From Microbulbifer sp. Q7 (GTDB taxonomy: Bacteria > Pseudomonadota > Gammaproteobacteria > Pseudomonadales > Cellvibrionaceae), in NCBI RefSeq assembly GCF_001639145.1, contig NZ_LROY01000001.1, positions 808,501 to 872,500 on the forward strand: a stretch of DNA of 64,000 nucleotides, written 5' to 3'. The first letter of the stretch is position 1. Each line of letters opens with the position of its first letter. The notes under the pieces were generated by a model. It saw nothing but the letters and a program-made list of their open reading frames with translations, was not told the DNA's origin and ran no database searches. This document shows, piece by piece, positions 19,681-28,413 of the stretch. The position numbers and the translations under genes are program-made.

Positions 19681-19974
19681 CTAGCCTCCAATCAGTACGG
19701 TCGGACAACCCACCACAATTTTCCCTCCGTGTGCGGTAGAGTCCCCCATCCGCGCCGCAGGCTTGCTCTGAATGAGTGCCGTCGTGCTACCCATGGCTAC
19801 GGTATCGGGTGGGCCGACGCAAGTACAGGCACTACCGACCGTGGCCGCTGGCAGGTTGCCAATGAGCACAGTGGGACCGCCCGGAGAGAGTATTGGTCCA
19901 CCCACATGCGGTACTGTACCCGTGGTCATTGGACATACATGCATGTCGGTTATTCGTGATGCGGGCTTTCCCAT
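19681..19974 (-). CDS. T6SS PAAR tip protein
   Basis: A 97-residue stand-alone PAAR protein forms the sharp tip on the VgrG spike. Its architecture is only the PAAR fold: the opening GKPASRITDMHVCPM, repeated Gly/Pro turns, SACTCVGPPDTVAMG and a closing HGGKIVVGCPTVLIGG. The His/Cys residues at the start and end are the zinc ligands typical of the fold. There is no C-terminal toxin extension, so any effector must dock non-covalently or be fused elsewhere. It lies 3 bases after the stop of the 193-residue upstream gene, in an operon with vgrG. Confidence 0.93.
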   Translation of the reverse strand: MGKPASRITDMHVCPMTTGTVPHVGGPILSPGGPTVLIGNLPAATVGSACTCVGPPDTVAMGSTTALIQSKPAARMGDSTAHGGKIVVGCPTVLIGG

Positions 19975-19977
19975 GAT

Positions 19978-20559
19978 CTACAATTCCGGTTTTCCGCTGC
20001 CACCGCGAGCAAGATTGAGCCCCTGTTGCAAATAACGTCTAAAAGCTTGTTCTGGATTTGCAGGGTCGGAGAGGGATGCTGCGAGAATTACACTTCCCGC
20101 CACCGCATGCGCGTATAGGTGCGAAGGTGGCTCGATCACCGGCTCGCCGGGTGCGGCGAGGCTCCCATGGCACCAGGAGGCGGCAGTCGCGGCCCAGCTT
20201 GCCGGGGTCTTGTGCCCAGTTACTTCACCCAGCTGTTTGCAGATCAGGCGACGCTCTTCGCTGGGGTTTTTCACCCAGCTCTCGGTTGCAACCAGTGCTT
20301 TTACATTGTTCTCATCGGTCGCCGGGCTTTGTATGTCTCTGGTGGACAGGCATGCCCACCATACGGACTCGCGCTTTGGCAGCCCGAGTGCCAGCAGTTT
20401 GATAGCATCGGCATAGCAGCCCGCTTCCATAAGCCGCAGAATACTGACTTCCGGGGCAGTATCCGGAACCAGAGCCGGACGCCCCTCGTCGCTGATTTCT
20501 ATGTGTTGCAGCAGTTGTTCTGCTGTTGTTGCTTCTACTTTAACCAGATCTGTCATCAC
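19978..20559 (-). CDS. Conserved T6SS-linked protein between vgrG and PAAR (DUF6931-like)
   Basis: A 193-residue protein of mostly helical character with no signal peptide and no membrane helix. Visible motifs are a Leu/Ala-rich helix LRLMEAGCYADAIKLLALGLPKRESVWWACL (key residues C, W-W-A-C) and a second helical segment ATAASWCHGSLAAPG ending in FRRYLQQGLNLA. From memory it resembles the DUF6931 family, which is repeatedly found between VgrG and PAAR genes; I cannot confirm this. The position suggests an adaptor or chaperone that helps mount PAAR or cargo on VgrG. It does not look like a known toxin. Confidence 0.65.
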   Translation of the reverse strand: MMTDLVKVEATTAEQLLQHIEISDEGRPALVPDTAPEVSILRLMEAGCYADAIKLLALGLPKRESVWWACLSTRDIQSPATDENNVKALVATESWVKNPSEERRLICKQLGEVTGHKTPASWAATAASWCHGSLAAPGEPVIEPPSHLYAHAVAGSVILAASLSDPANPEQAFRRYLQQGLNLARGGSGKPEL

Positions 20560-20567
20560 TCAGCCTA

Positions 20568-22472
20568 TCAGTTGATCTTGGTTATGCCACCATTGAGGGT
20601 CAACATGGCTCCGGCCTTCACCTCAGCCGTCGCGTCGCCTTTACAGGACAGCATTACGCCCTTTATCTCGATTCCCGAAGGCTTGATCGAAATAGTGTTG
20701 CTGCCCACTTTCAGGTCTATCGATGTTTTGGAGGATATTTTTATTGCGCCCATCACGTCTATGGTCTGAGTGCCGGACTTTACTTTCAGTTCCTGATTGC
20801 CGGAATCGAGTGTGATCGAGTGATCGCCCTTTATCTTGGTGGTCTGATTTCCCTTGCTGAGGGTGATGCTCTCATCCCCCTCGGCAATGGTAATGGTGCG
20901 ATTTTTCTTGACTTCCAGCGTCTGGTTGTTATCGATCTTGCCAGACTGGTCATTGTGAACCAGAAAATTGTGATCTTTTCCTGCTTCCATATAGATTTCT
21001 TCGCTGCCCTTTTTATCTTCAAAGCGGAGCTCGTTAAATTTGCTAGAGTCATACTGGGTTTTCCAGCCACTTTGAGTAGCTGTATAGCCTGGTCCGGTAT
21101 TATCACCGTTGTAGACCGCTCCAGTTACCACCGGTCGCTCCATATCGCCGTTGATGTAGGTGATAACGACCTCCTGACCTACCCGCGGCACAAAGTTCGC
21201 ACCCCAGTTATTACCGGAGAATGATTGCATTACCCGTATCCAACAACTGTTCTGCTTGGAGTTCCAGGGAAATCGCACTTTGACCTGTGTATAAGGGTCG
21301 TTAGAACCCGCCGACTCCGTGGCTTTTACGCTGAGTACTTCGGCCACCTGGGGTGCATGTATTTGTTTGGTGCTAGTGAATGGATCTGGGCGCGGGGTTA
21401 CCTTATCCGGGATGCAGGTGAAGGTATTCTTGAAGTGGGTATCATCACTGTTGCTGTCCGTGGCCGAGATGCGGACGGAGGTGAGTAGGTATTTTCCCTT
21501 TTCCGACTTGATGGTGTGATCGAGCTGGAACCAACCACCTGCGGCCAGCGCGGGGCAATCACTGGTGCCGTGGCCGATGTCAAAGCGACTTTCCTCGGCC
21601 TCGATGGCGCGTTTTGCAAGTTCCTTGTGGTAGCTGTCCTGAAACACGTGCTCTGATTCGCCAGAAGCCTTAAAGTGATTGATACCGTAAATATTTTGGA
21701 TGAAGTCGCCAACACCGTTGAGCTTACTAGCTGTTTTGACGGACTGCAGATTGTTCTTCCCAGGAGCGAACTCATTGTAGTCCTTCAATTCATAGCCGCC
21801 GCGGTGATAGTTGAAGTCCCTGTGCCAGCTGCTTACTGAATTCTTGCGCGGATTGCTGCCTCCACCATCGTAATCGACTTTTTCGGAGATGCAGTCGTAA
21901 TAGTCCTTATGGTCATCGCAGATAACCAATTCGTGGGCACCACTCTTCTGTACGAAATAGTATGATATCCCCTCCTGCGCCATCAGCCGGTGAATGAACT
22001 GAAAGTCTGTTTCATTAAACTGGGTGCAATGCTCGCGGGCGATGTACTCAGACGTCAACTTGTCGCTGAACTTTATAACACTGCTGTACTCACCGAGTAC
22101 TTCTTTAATAATGTCTTTCGCTGACTTTTGCTCGAAAATGCGGTTTTTGCCGCCGAGATTGGTGAACCAGAGTCCCGGCTGTATTACGGCTATATACTGT
22201 CGCATGCCTTCTGCGTTTACGTCATGCATCGAGAAGTGCGTGACATACCCATCAATATACCGTTCTTTCTCTGCGTAGTGGATGCTTACTGTGAATGGTT
22301 TTCCCACGACATCTGCCTGCTCGATACCGTGATTCGTGGAGAGTAGTTTGAGCTGGTAGCGGTAAGGCTTGGATATGTGCTCTTCGCCATGCAGTGCCGT
22401 GGCGATAAAAGTATCTTTGCCGATCGAACAGTTCGTCCGAATCATGCGCTTGTCTTGATTGATAGAAGACAT
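20568..22472 (-). CDS. vgrG: T6SS spike protein VgrG (TssI)
   Basis: VgrG (634 residues) forms the trimeric gp27/gp5-like spike. The N-terminal gp27-like half includes YRYQLKLLS and the HCTQFNETDFQFIHRLMAQEG motif (key residues E-T-D-F). The OB-fold part has VKVRFPWNSKQ and FVPRVGQEVVITYINGD, and the C-terminal 150 residues are the gp5 beta-helix with repeating TITIAEGDESITLSKGNQT-like strands. The protein stops at NGGITKIN, so it is a spike without a C-terminal effector domain. AAGGA lies about 11 bases before the ATG. The downstream order, unknown gene then PAAR, makes an operon. Confidence 0.95.
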   Translation of the reverse strand: MSSINQDKRMIRTNCSIGKDTFIATALHGEEHISKPYRYQLKLLSTNHGIEQADVVGKPFTVSIHYAEKERYIDGYVTHFSMHDVNAEGMRQYIAVIQPGLWFTNLGGKNRIFEQKSAKDIIKEVLGEYSSVIKFSDKLTSEYIAREHCTQFNETDFQFIHRLMAQEGISYYFVQKSGAHELVICDDHKDYYDCISEKVDYDGGGSNPRKNSVSSWHRDFNYHRGGYELKDYNEFAPGKNNLQSVKTASKLNGVGDFIQNIYGINHFKASGESEHVFQDSYHKELAKRAIEAEESRFDIGHGTSDCPALAAGGWFQLDHTIKSEKGKYLLTSVRISATDSNSDDTHFKNTFTCIPDKVTPRPDPFTSTKQIHAPQVAEVLSVKATESAGSNDPYTQVKVRFPWNSKQNSCWIRVMQSFSGNNWGANFVPRVGQEVVITYINGDMERPVVTGAVYNGDNTGPGYTATQSGWKTQYDSSKFNELRFEDKKGSEEIYMEAGKDHNFLVHNDQSGKIDNNQTLEVKKNRTITIAEGDESITLSKGNQTTKIKGDHSITLDSGNQELKVKSGTQTIDVMGAIKISSKTSIDLKVGSNTISIKPSGIEIKGVMLSCKGDATAEVKAGAMLTLNGGITKIN

Positions 22473-22559
22473 AACAGCCCAAAATCCTTATAGGTGCCAG
22501 CAGGTGCTTTGATTAAACCGCGCAGATAAATTGCTGCACTATTGACGTGTGCGAACGTC

Positions 22560-22595
22560 AAAAGCCGATGTGAGTGGCGATTACCACCCACATCG
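22560..22595 (-). terminator. Terminator between hcp and vgrG
   Basis: On the minus strand a 12-bp stem (one G-T pair, arms CGATGTGGGTGG and CCACTCACATCG, 6-base loop) ends in GCTTTTG. A second hairpin, TTGACGT/ACGTCAA at 22544-22563, follows at once. Together they probably end most hcp transcripts before vgrG and let tube protein be made in excess. Confidence 0.55.
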
Positions 22596-22615
22596 AGTCA
22601 ACTCGCCTAGGTCGA

Positions 22616-23104
22616 TTACAGCGGAGCCGCGGTGGACAGGTCGTATCCGACACGCATGTTTTTCGGATTCTTGTTGGTTTTATCTGCGTGGTTGAGGTCG
22701 GCTTCGATTTTGGAGAAGCTCAGGGAGATGGCCTCCTGAGGTGCGCCGCCGGCAGAAGCAGAAATACTGTAGGAAGAGATGATGACATCTTCCAGATTGT
22801 AGACTGCAAATTTTTCAACGGAGTTGGCACCAGTTTGTACAACGTGGATTTCAACTTTGACGCCTTCGTCACCAGTGACAGAAGCCTTGAACAGACCGCC
22901 AGAAGCTGCATCGATACGCTTGGTGACGGTAACTTCACTGAGGCTCGGGCGAGAAGCTTCGCGGTTGGCAACCGCGCCTGCTTCCATGCTGATGCCGCGA
23001 CCTACGCCGAAGTTAAAGCTGTCAACTTCAATCCAGTCTTCATAGCCCTTGGCGGTTACGTTGCCAGCGGGCGCCTTGCTGTTGAAGTTCATGTAAATAG
23101 CCAT
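22616..23104 (-). CDS. hcp: T6SS tube protein Hcp (TssD)
   Basis: Hcp (162 residues) is the hexameric tube protein and secreted marker of the T6SS. Signatures are the opening AIYMNFNSKAPAGNVTAKGY, DSFNFGVGRGIS, and the C-terminal EAISLSFSKIEADL strand of the Hcp1 family (COG3157). AAGGG lies about 8 bases before the ATG, consistent with strong expression. It is the first gene of the minus-strand tube/spike group and has a 600-base promoter region to itself. Confidence 0.96.
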   Translation of the reverse strand: MAIYMNFNSKAPAGNVTAKGYEDWIEVDSFNFGVGRGISMEAGAVANREASRPSLSEVTVTKRIDAASGGLFKASVTGDEGVKVEIHVVQTGANSVEKFAVYNLEDVIISSYSISASAGGAPQEAISLSFSKIEADLNHADKTNKNPKNMRVGYDLSTAAPL

Positions 23105-23704
23105 TGTTTATCCCTTAATATTTTTGGACATGATGGTGGATATTCCTTTACCGCCATAAAGCAGTAACCGGGGTATTGCCGATTCGGCAAGCCGGACGGA
23201 TTTAAGCAGACACACATGTAAAAAAAAACTGTTAAACAGAATGTGCTAATTGACTCTGACACGAATTCCTGCGCATGCCGATAATAGACCGCATGGTAAT
23301 GGGCGCATGCTAAATGCACTCTGGCACGAATTAAATGAATTGCATCTGCGTACCTGCTATACATCTCCGGATCTATCCGACTCTGACACGATTTAACGAC
23401 TCTAATTGGTACTGAATTACAAAAAACTGCGTGTACTCATGCTTTGTTGGTACGCTCGTTTTAGTTGTCGGCGTCTGCGAACACTGTGTAATAAAATGTA
23501 ATAAGGTTTCTGTGCTTTCGCGCCATCATCCAATTGTTGCGAGAAAATCGCTCCTTTATACTTCGCGCTTCTTTAGACAGTCTGGACAGCCCGCGCCGGT
23601 AGTTGTTGCTCTATCCGAATTTCTTAAATGGCGGTTGATCGAGCCGGATGTCACGCATAAGCAGAAAAGGGATTTTCTGTAACGTATACGCCAGGGAGAT
23701 GGTA
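23105..23704. promoter_or_regulatory. Divergent regulatory region between hcp and the PpkA-type kinase
   Basis: About 600 AT-rich bases without a convincing gene. Three near-identical 15-base direct repeats of the form ACTCTGRCACGAWTT stand at 23253-23267, 23318-23332 and 23380-23394, spaced 65 and 62 bases. A palindrome TTGCCGA-T-TCGGCAA lies at 23176-23190, 72 bases before hcp. There is also a nine-A run at about 23220, a CTGTTAAACAG palindrome, and TGTAATAA twice at 10-base spacing (23487, 23497). These look like operator sites for hcp and/or the kinase gene. I cannot assign a regulator. Confidence 0.5.
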
Positions 23705-26281
23705 GTGAGTGACAAGACCCGAATAGTCAAAAAAGCCGGAGAGAATCTATCTGCGTGTGATGATTCTGATGTGACGGTATTTGTCGGTCATGAAAATACA
23801 GGCGCAAATGATCACCCACCTGTTGGTTCCAATCCGGGGCTGCTTCCCTCCGGAGCCGCACAAAAGCCCTTGAAAGGTGCTGCTGCGACCGTAATCGTTG
23901 ATTCTGGTGATGCCCGGTCTTCGGCAGCCAAGCCGTATGGGGCTACACACTTCGTGCCGTCTACCTCGCGGGAAGGGGCGGTGACAAAAACTGTCATCAA
24001 GGGTCGCTTCGAGCTGGACAAGCTGCTGGGTGTGGGCGGCATGGGTGCCGTTTACAAGGCGCTCGACCGACGCAAGTTGGAAGCCAGTGATAGCGACCCC
24101 TATGTGGCGATCAAGCTACTGAACGAAGACTTCCAGAAGCACCCCGATGCTTTCATCTCCCTCCAGCGCGAGGCGCGGAAATCCCAAACTCTTGCGCACC
24201 CCAATATCGTAACCGTGTACGACTTCGACCGCGAAGGCGACCGGGTTTTCATGACCATGGAGTTCCTTGAAGGGGCGCCCCTCGACAAGCTTCTGCGCGA
24301 ACATGCGGATGTGGGCCTTGGTAGTGAGCGTGCATCGGCGATTTTGCATGATGTGTCGCAAGCCCTGATTTATGCGCATTCTCACAGGATCGTGCATTCG
24401 GACTTCAAGCCGGGAAACATATTTGTTACCCAGAAGAAGGGCGCCAAGGTAATTGATTTTGGTATCGCACGCGCGGTGTCTGAGGGAGGAATTGCCAGCA
24501 AGGCGGGTGAGCAGACCATATTTGACGCCGGAACCCTGGGTGCACTCACGCCGGCCTATGCCAGCTATGAAATGCTCAAGGGCGGCGAGCCACAACCCAC
24601 AGATGACGTCTATGCGCTGGGGTGCGTTGCCTATGAGCTGTTCAGTGGTCGCCATCCTTATAACAAGGTTCCTGCAGACAAGGCGTTTGCGCGCAAGCTG
24701 AAGCCGAGGCGCATACGCGCACTTAGCCGTCGCCAGTGGCGTGCCCTTGAAGCCGCGCTTGCGTTCGAGCGATGCGACCGTACGGCCACGGTGGATAAGT
24801 TCGTTCATCAGTTTTTCGGCAAGGCGGGTTGGAAATGGGCCTTCGGCGGCCTGTTCGTTGCCACGCTCGTAGCTGGTGGGTTTGGCTACGCCCATCTTGA
24901 GCAGGAAAATGTTGCCGAGCAGCAGCGGGTGAAAGTAGAGCTCGAGCATAAGCTGCAGCGCGAGCTGCTAGAGCGCCGTATTGCGGACAAGCGCGAGGCA
25001 ATCAGCCGGCTATTGGGCCTCAGTGTACTTACCGCTTCCTGGGAGCGGGACTTGCGCGTAGAGCTGGATGAATACATCGATCTCAATCCTCGCGATGTGT
25101 CATTCCCCGAGTCCGTGCGATGGCAGGTATCCGATCTGTTTATCGCGGCGGCCACCGGTCAGTTGAATCTCGGTAATCTTGAACCGGCAGAAGCCATGCT
25201 TGGCCGTGCCGCCCGCTGGAATGAACAAGTGGAAGGGGCCGAAGAAATTCGCGGCCAATTGGCCCAGGAGCGCAAGGAATTGCGCCAGCGTCTGGAAGAG
25301 GAGCGAATTGCCGCTGAGCGCGAAGCCGAACGTTTACGCCAGCAAGCGCTACGCGAGCAGCGGCAACTCGCCGCCGCCGCAAAGCAGCGCAAGATTGACG
25401 CGGTACTTGATGATATGGAATCCGCCCTAAGTTGCAGCTTCGGGATGCAGATTTCTTCAATCGGCAGCGCACTCGGCCGGCTGGCCGAACTCGACAGGGC
25501 CAAGGCCGCGGTTCTGCGCCCGGTACTGGCAGAAGAGCTTACCGGGTGCTTTGGGCGCTTGGCGGTGAGAAGCCCTGAGCGCACCGCGGGGCTGCTTCGG
25601 GAAGCGCGCATCATGCTACCTGCGCAGCGCCCGCTAGCGGAGTTCGATATCGATTACTGTGCGCATCTACGCCCGGGTAGCGGCGCCCGTGGTGATCGCT
25701 ACACCTGTGCTGATCCGATGCGAGATGGAGGGTTCGGTCCGCAAATGGTGGTTGTGGCCGGTGCTTCCGGCAGGCCTCTGGCGGTGGGCCGTTACGAGAT
25801 CTCAAACAGCGAGTTTGCGCGCTTCTGTAATTCAGCGGGCAAGTGTACAGGGGTGCAGCTCGATAGCGGCGCACTACCCGTGCATAACATCTCCCGAGCG
25901 CAGGCAGAGCAGTATATCCAGTGGCTTAGCGCTCAGACCGGACGCAGTTACCGGTTGCCGAACGAAATCGAATGGTTTGCTGCGGCCAGCGCCAATGGCC
26001 AGCCTGAAGTCTCTGATCGTAATTGTACATTGCGATATGGCGGAATCGAGCGAGGGCTGGAGCTCGTCGCGGCTAACGCGGGCAAGGCCAACCCCTTCGG
26101 AATCGTTAACGCCGTGGGTAATGTTCAGGAGTGGGTCGTCAGTATAGACAAGCAGCTGATCGCCGCCGGCGGCAGTCGGGTGGATGCTATGAGCCGCTGT
26201 CTGGCCACCTCAAAAACACTGCACAGCGGCGCTGGTGATGAGATTACCGGCTTCCGCATCGTGCGCGATCTGGTGCGCTGA
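23705..26281 (+). CDS. ppkA: Membrane Ser/Thr protein kinase with periplasmic FGE-like domain (PpkA type)
   Basis: An 858-residue Hanks-type kinase. A disordered N-terminus of about 100 residues leads into the Gly loop LGVGGMGAVYKAL at about 104-116; the VAIK lysine follows. The catalytic loop HSDFKPGNIF lies at about 230 (HSD in place of HRD, catalytic Asp kept) and DFG at about 250. One membrane helix (about 378-398) is followed by a charged coiled coil (about 400-600). The C-terminus (about 690-858) is a formylglycine-generating-enzyme-like (SUMF1) domain with LPNEIEWFAAAS and NAVGNVQEW. GTG 23705 is favoured because GGGAG sits 6 bases before it. Pseudomonas PpkA phosphorylates Fha1 to switch on the T6SS; its periplasmic domain differs. 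A role sensing the envelope here is inference. Confidence 0.82.
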   Translation: MSDKTRIVKKAGENLSACDDSDVTVFVGHENTGANDHPPVGSNPGLLPSGAAQKPLKGAAATVIVDSGDARSSAAKPYGATHFVPSTSREGAVTKTVIKGRFELDKLLGVGGMGAVYKALDRRKLEASDSDPYVAIKLLNEDFQKHPDAFISLQREARKSQTLAHPNIVTVYDFDREGDRVFMTMEFLEGAPLDKLLREHADVGLGSERASAILHDVSQALIYAHSHRIVHSDFKPGNIFVTQKKGAKVIDFGIARAVSEGGIASKAGEQTIFDAGTLGALTPAYASYEMLKGGEPQPTDDVYALGCVAYELFSGRHPYNKVPADKAFARKLKPRRIRALSRRQWRALEAALAFERCDRTATVDKFVHQFFGKAGWKWAFGGLFVATLVAGGFGYAHLEQENVAEQQRVKVELEHKLQRELLERRIADKREAISRLLGLSVLTASWERDLRVELDEYIDLNPRDVSFPESVRWQVSDLFIAAATGQLNLGNLEPAEAMLGRAARWNEQVEGAEEIRGQLAQERKELRQRLEEERIAAEREAERLRQQALREQRQLAAAAKQRKIDAVLDDMESALSCSFGMQISSIGSALGRLAELDRAKAAVLRPVLAEELTGCFGRLAVRSPERTAGLLREARIMLPAQRPLAEFDIDYCAHLRPGSGARGDRYTCADPMRDGGFGPQMVVVAGASGRPLAVGRYEISNSEFARFCNSAGKCTGVQLDSGALPVHNISRAQAEQYIQWLSAQTGRSYRLPNEIEWFAAASANGQPEVSDRNCTLRYGGIERGLELVAANAGKANPFGIVNAVGNVQEWVVSIDKQLIAAGGSRVDAMSRCLATSKTLHSGAGDEITGFRIVRDLVR

Positions 26282-26379
26282 GCACCGTATAAAAACATAG
26301 CGATCTGCTGACGATAGAACACTGCCTAGTGCGGAAAATCAGTCTGTGGATGCACGTGGCATATTCCAAGGGGGGAAAT

Positions 26380-28359
26380 GTGGCTTTGTTCAGTAAGGGA
26401 TTGTTGGTGGTCTCAGTGGCGGCAATGTTGCTAACTGGTTCGGAAGTGAGCGCGCAGGACGGCGACAGTGGTTTCCGCAGCCGGGTGCGCCAGGCGTTTG
26501 AACAGGATGTACCCCATATCAACGATACCGATGTATCGGAGGAGTTCGAGCGCCGCGCCAAGGAGGCCAGGGACCCTAACCTGGATACAGATATTCCAGA
26601 GGTTTCCGGCCGTGAAATCGGTCCCCGTATCTCGGTGAAGAAATTCCGGTTCCATCGTCTGGAAGAGTACCCGGAATTCGGTATCGACCGCGAGACAGTC
26701 GAGGCAAAGGCCGAAGCACTCCGCGTCCAGTATATGAAGGAAGATAAGATTGTCGCAGCGGGTTACACCGTCGACAACCTGCAAGAGATCGCACTACTAC
26801 TCGAAGGCATGGGCGCGCGGTTTGCGCCGGAAAACCTGGGAGCGAGGGAGCTGCGCAAGCTGATAAATACGCTGGAGCGTCAGAACGCCCAGCGTGGACT
26901 GAGCTATGTGGATTTGGAAGACATAGCCGCAGAGCTCACGCGTTTCTACCGCCAGCAGGGGTTGTTCCTGGCGCAGGTACAGATCCCAGCACAGGAGGTA
27001 CAGGATGGCGTGGTGACCTTTTCAGTGCAGGAGGGCGTACTCGGGCAAGTGGCGGTACACGACAACCAGAAGTACAGTGAAACGCAACTGGCTGACGCGT
27101 TTTCTTCGCAACAAGGAAAATTGGTCAATCACGACAGCATTGAAGAGTCGCTTTACCTGTTAAACGACTTGCCCGCATTGAACGTTGCCGGCTACTTCAG
27201 CCCCGGCGATAACCCGGGTGAGACCCGCCTCAACCTCAAGGTGCGTGATGAGAGCGGCTGGCGCCTGGTCACGCGCATGGACAACCACGGCTCTACATTT
27301 ACCGGCGACAACCGTATTTTCACTGCCGTCGACTGGTTCAATCCCCTTGGAATCGGTGACGAGCTCACGGTGGGTTATCTGAAGTCCTCCGGCATTGATG
27401 AATTTGATTCCGGGTTCGGGTCGAATCTTGGGCAGCTAAAATACAGTCTGCCCCTGTTGAGTACGCGCACACGCATTCAAATTTCGGCCGATTACAATAA
27501 GTTCAAGATCCATAATTCTGAAAACGAAGACGACTTCATTAACCTGCTCGAGCTTGAAGGTATCAATGAAAACTATGGCTTGAGTGTGGATCACAAATTC
27601 CGGCGTTCACGGGATTTCAATATCACTGGTACTGTCACGGTAACGGACAAGAACACCGAAATGATGGCTGCGACGCCTATCCTCGAGCGCTGGGATCAGG
27701 CGCTCGGTGGCGAGGCCGGTATCTATGTGGATCGCCTGTCCGGTGGGGGCATACCCATGCTGAACGTGGTCAACGCGAAAATACAGTACGGGGAGCTGAA
27801 TAGCTACTCCGGTGACACTGGCTTGGAAACGGATTCCGAGTTTCAAAAATTCGCTGCGGAAACCAGTTCGTTGCTCTTTCTGCCAATGCCACTGACAGAT
27901 TCGCAGTCGCGGCTTGTCGTTAAAAGCCGCTGGCAGTACAGCGAAAATACCCTGCCATCATTTGAGCAACTTTCCCTTGGCGGCGCCAACGGCGTACGTG
28001 CGTTTGATGTGCGGGATTTTTCTGCCGACCAGGCCGGGCTGATCTCTGCCGAGTGGTATCCATCCTTCCCCGATGCGATCAATCCCAAAATCTTTGGTAA
28101 TCGCCTGAATGACATCCTGCAGGTGGCGGTGATTGCGGATGCTGGTTACGGCATCGTAAACAATCCTGAAGAGGATCTGAACAATGACTGGGCAGCCCTC
28201 GCCGGGGCCGGCTTCCTGTTTAAGTTCAGTTGGGCCGAAAACTGGGCGAGCCAATTATCGGTGGCCTGGCCGACGACTTCCAAATCATCCATTGAGGGTG
28301 CCGGAGACGATGCCGACAGTCCCACCCTATATGCAGACTTTTCCTACTTCCTGCAGTAA
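26380..28359 (+). CDS. Two-partner secretion transporter TpsB (FhaC/ShlB family)
   Basis: A 659-residue outer-membrane transporter of the Omp85/TpsB class that exports the exoprotein encoded next. A signal peptide (about 1-24, ending SEVSA) is followed by a long periplasmic part. Two POTRA domains lie at roughly residues 80-260, including LYLLNDLPALNVAGYFSPGD, a typical ShlB second-POTRA end. The C-terminal half is a 16-strand barrel with the LSLGGANGVRAFDV segment (the FhaC loop-6 region, VRGF-like) at about 530-545 and a final aromatic YFLQ strand. GTG 26380 is chosen since GGGGGGAAAT sits directly before it; an upstream GTG at 26329 lacks this. Spacing to the TpsA gene is about 55 bases. 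Confidence 0.9.
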   Translation: MALFSKGLLVVSVAAMLLTGSEVSAQDGDSGFRSRVRQAFEQDVPHINDTDVSEEFERRAKEARDPNLDTDIPEVSGREIGPRISVKKFRFHRLEEYPEFGIDRETVEAKAEALRVQYMKEDKIVAAGYTVDNLQEIALLLEGMGARFAPENLGARELRKLINTLERQNAQRGLSYVDLEDIAAELTRFYRQQGLFLAQVQIPAQEVQDGVVTFSVQEGVLGQVAVHDNQKYSETQLADAFSSQQGKLVNHDSIEESLYLLNDLPALNVAGYFSPGDNPGETRLNLKVRDESGWRLVTRMDNHGSTFTGDNRIFTAVDWFNPLGIGDELTVGYLKSSGIDEFDSGFGSNLGQLKYSLPLLSTRTRIQISADYNKFKIHNSENEDDFINLLELEGINENYGLSVDHKFRRSRDFNITGTVTVTDKNTEMMAATPILERWDQALGGEAGIYVDRLSGGGIPMLNVVNAKIQYGELNSYSGDTGLETDSEFQKFAAETSSLLFLPMPLTDSQSRLVVKSRWQYSENTLPSFEQLSLGGANGVRAFDVRDFSADQAGLISAEWYPSFPDAINPKIFGNRLNDILQVAVIADAGYGIVNNPEEDLNNDWAALAGAGFLFKFSWAENWASQLSVAWPTTSKSSIEGAGDDADSPTLYADFSYFLQ

Positions 28360-28413
28360 TCAAACTTCGATTTAAATGATATCGGCAGCGCCGCGGCGCC
28401 GCCATGGAGCTAA

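Noticed and set aside
23322..23345. A sigma-54 promoter suggested by TGGCACG upstream of the kinase gene
   Set aside because: The GC of the -12 element is not at the required ten-base distance from GG; the nearest TTGC is about 7 bases too far away. The TGGCACG is part of the triple repeat.
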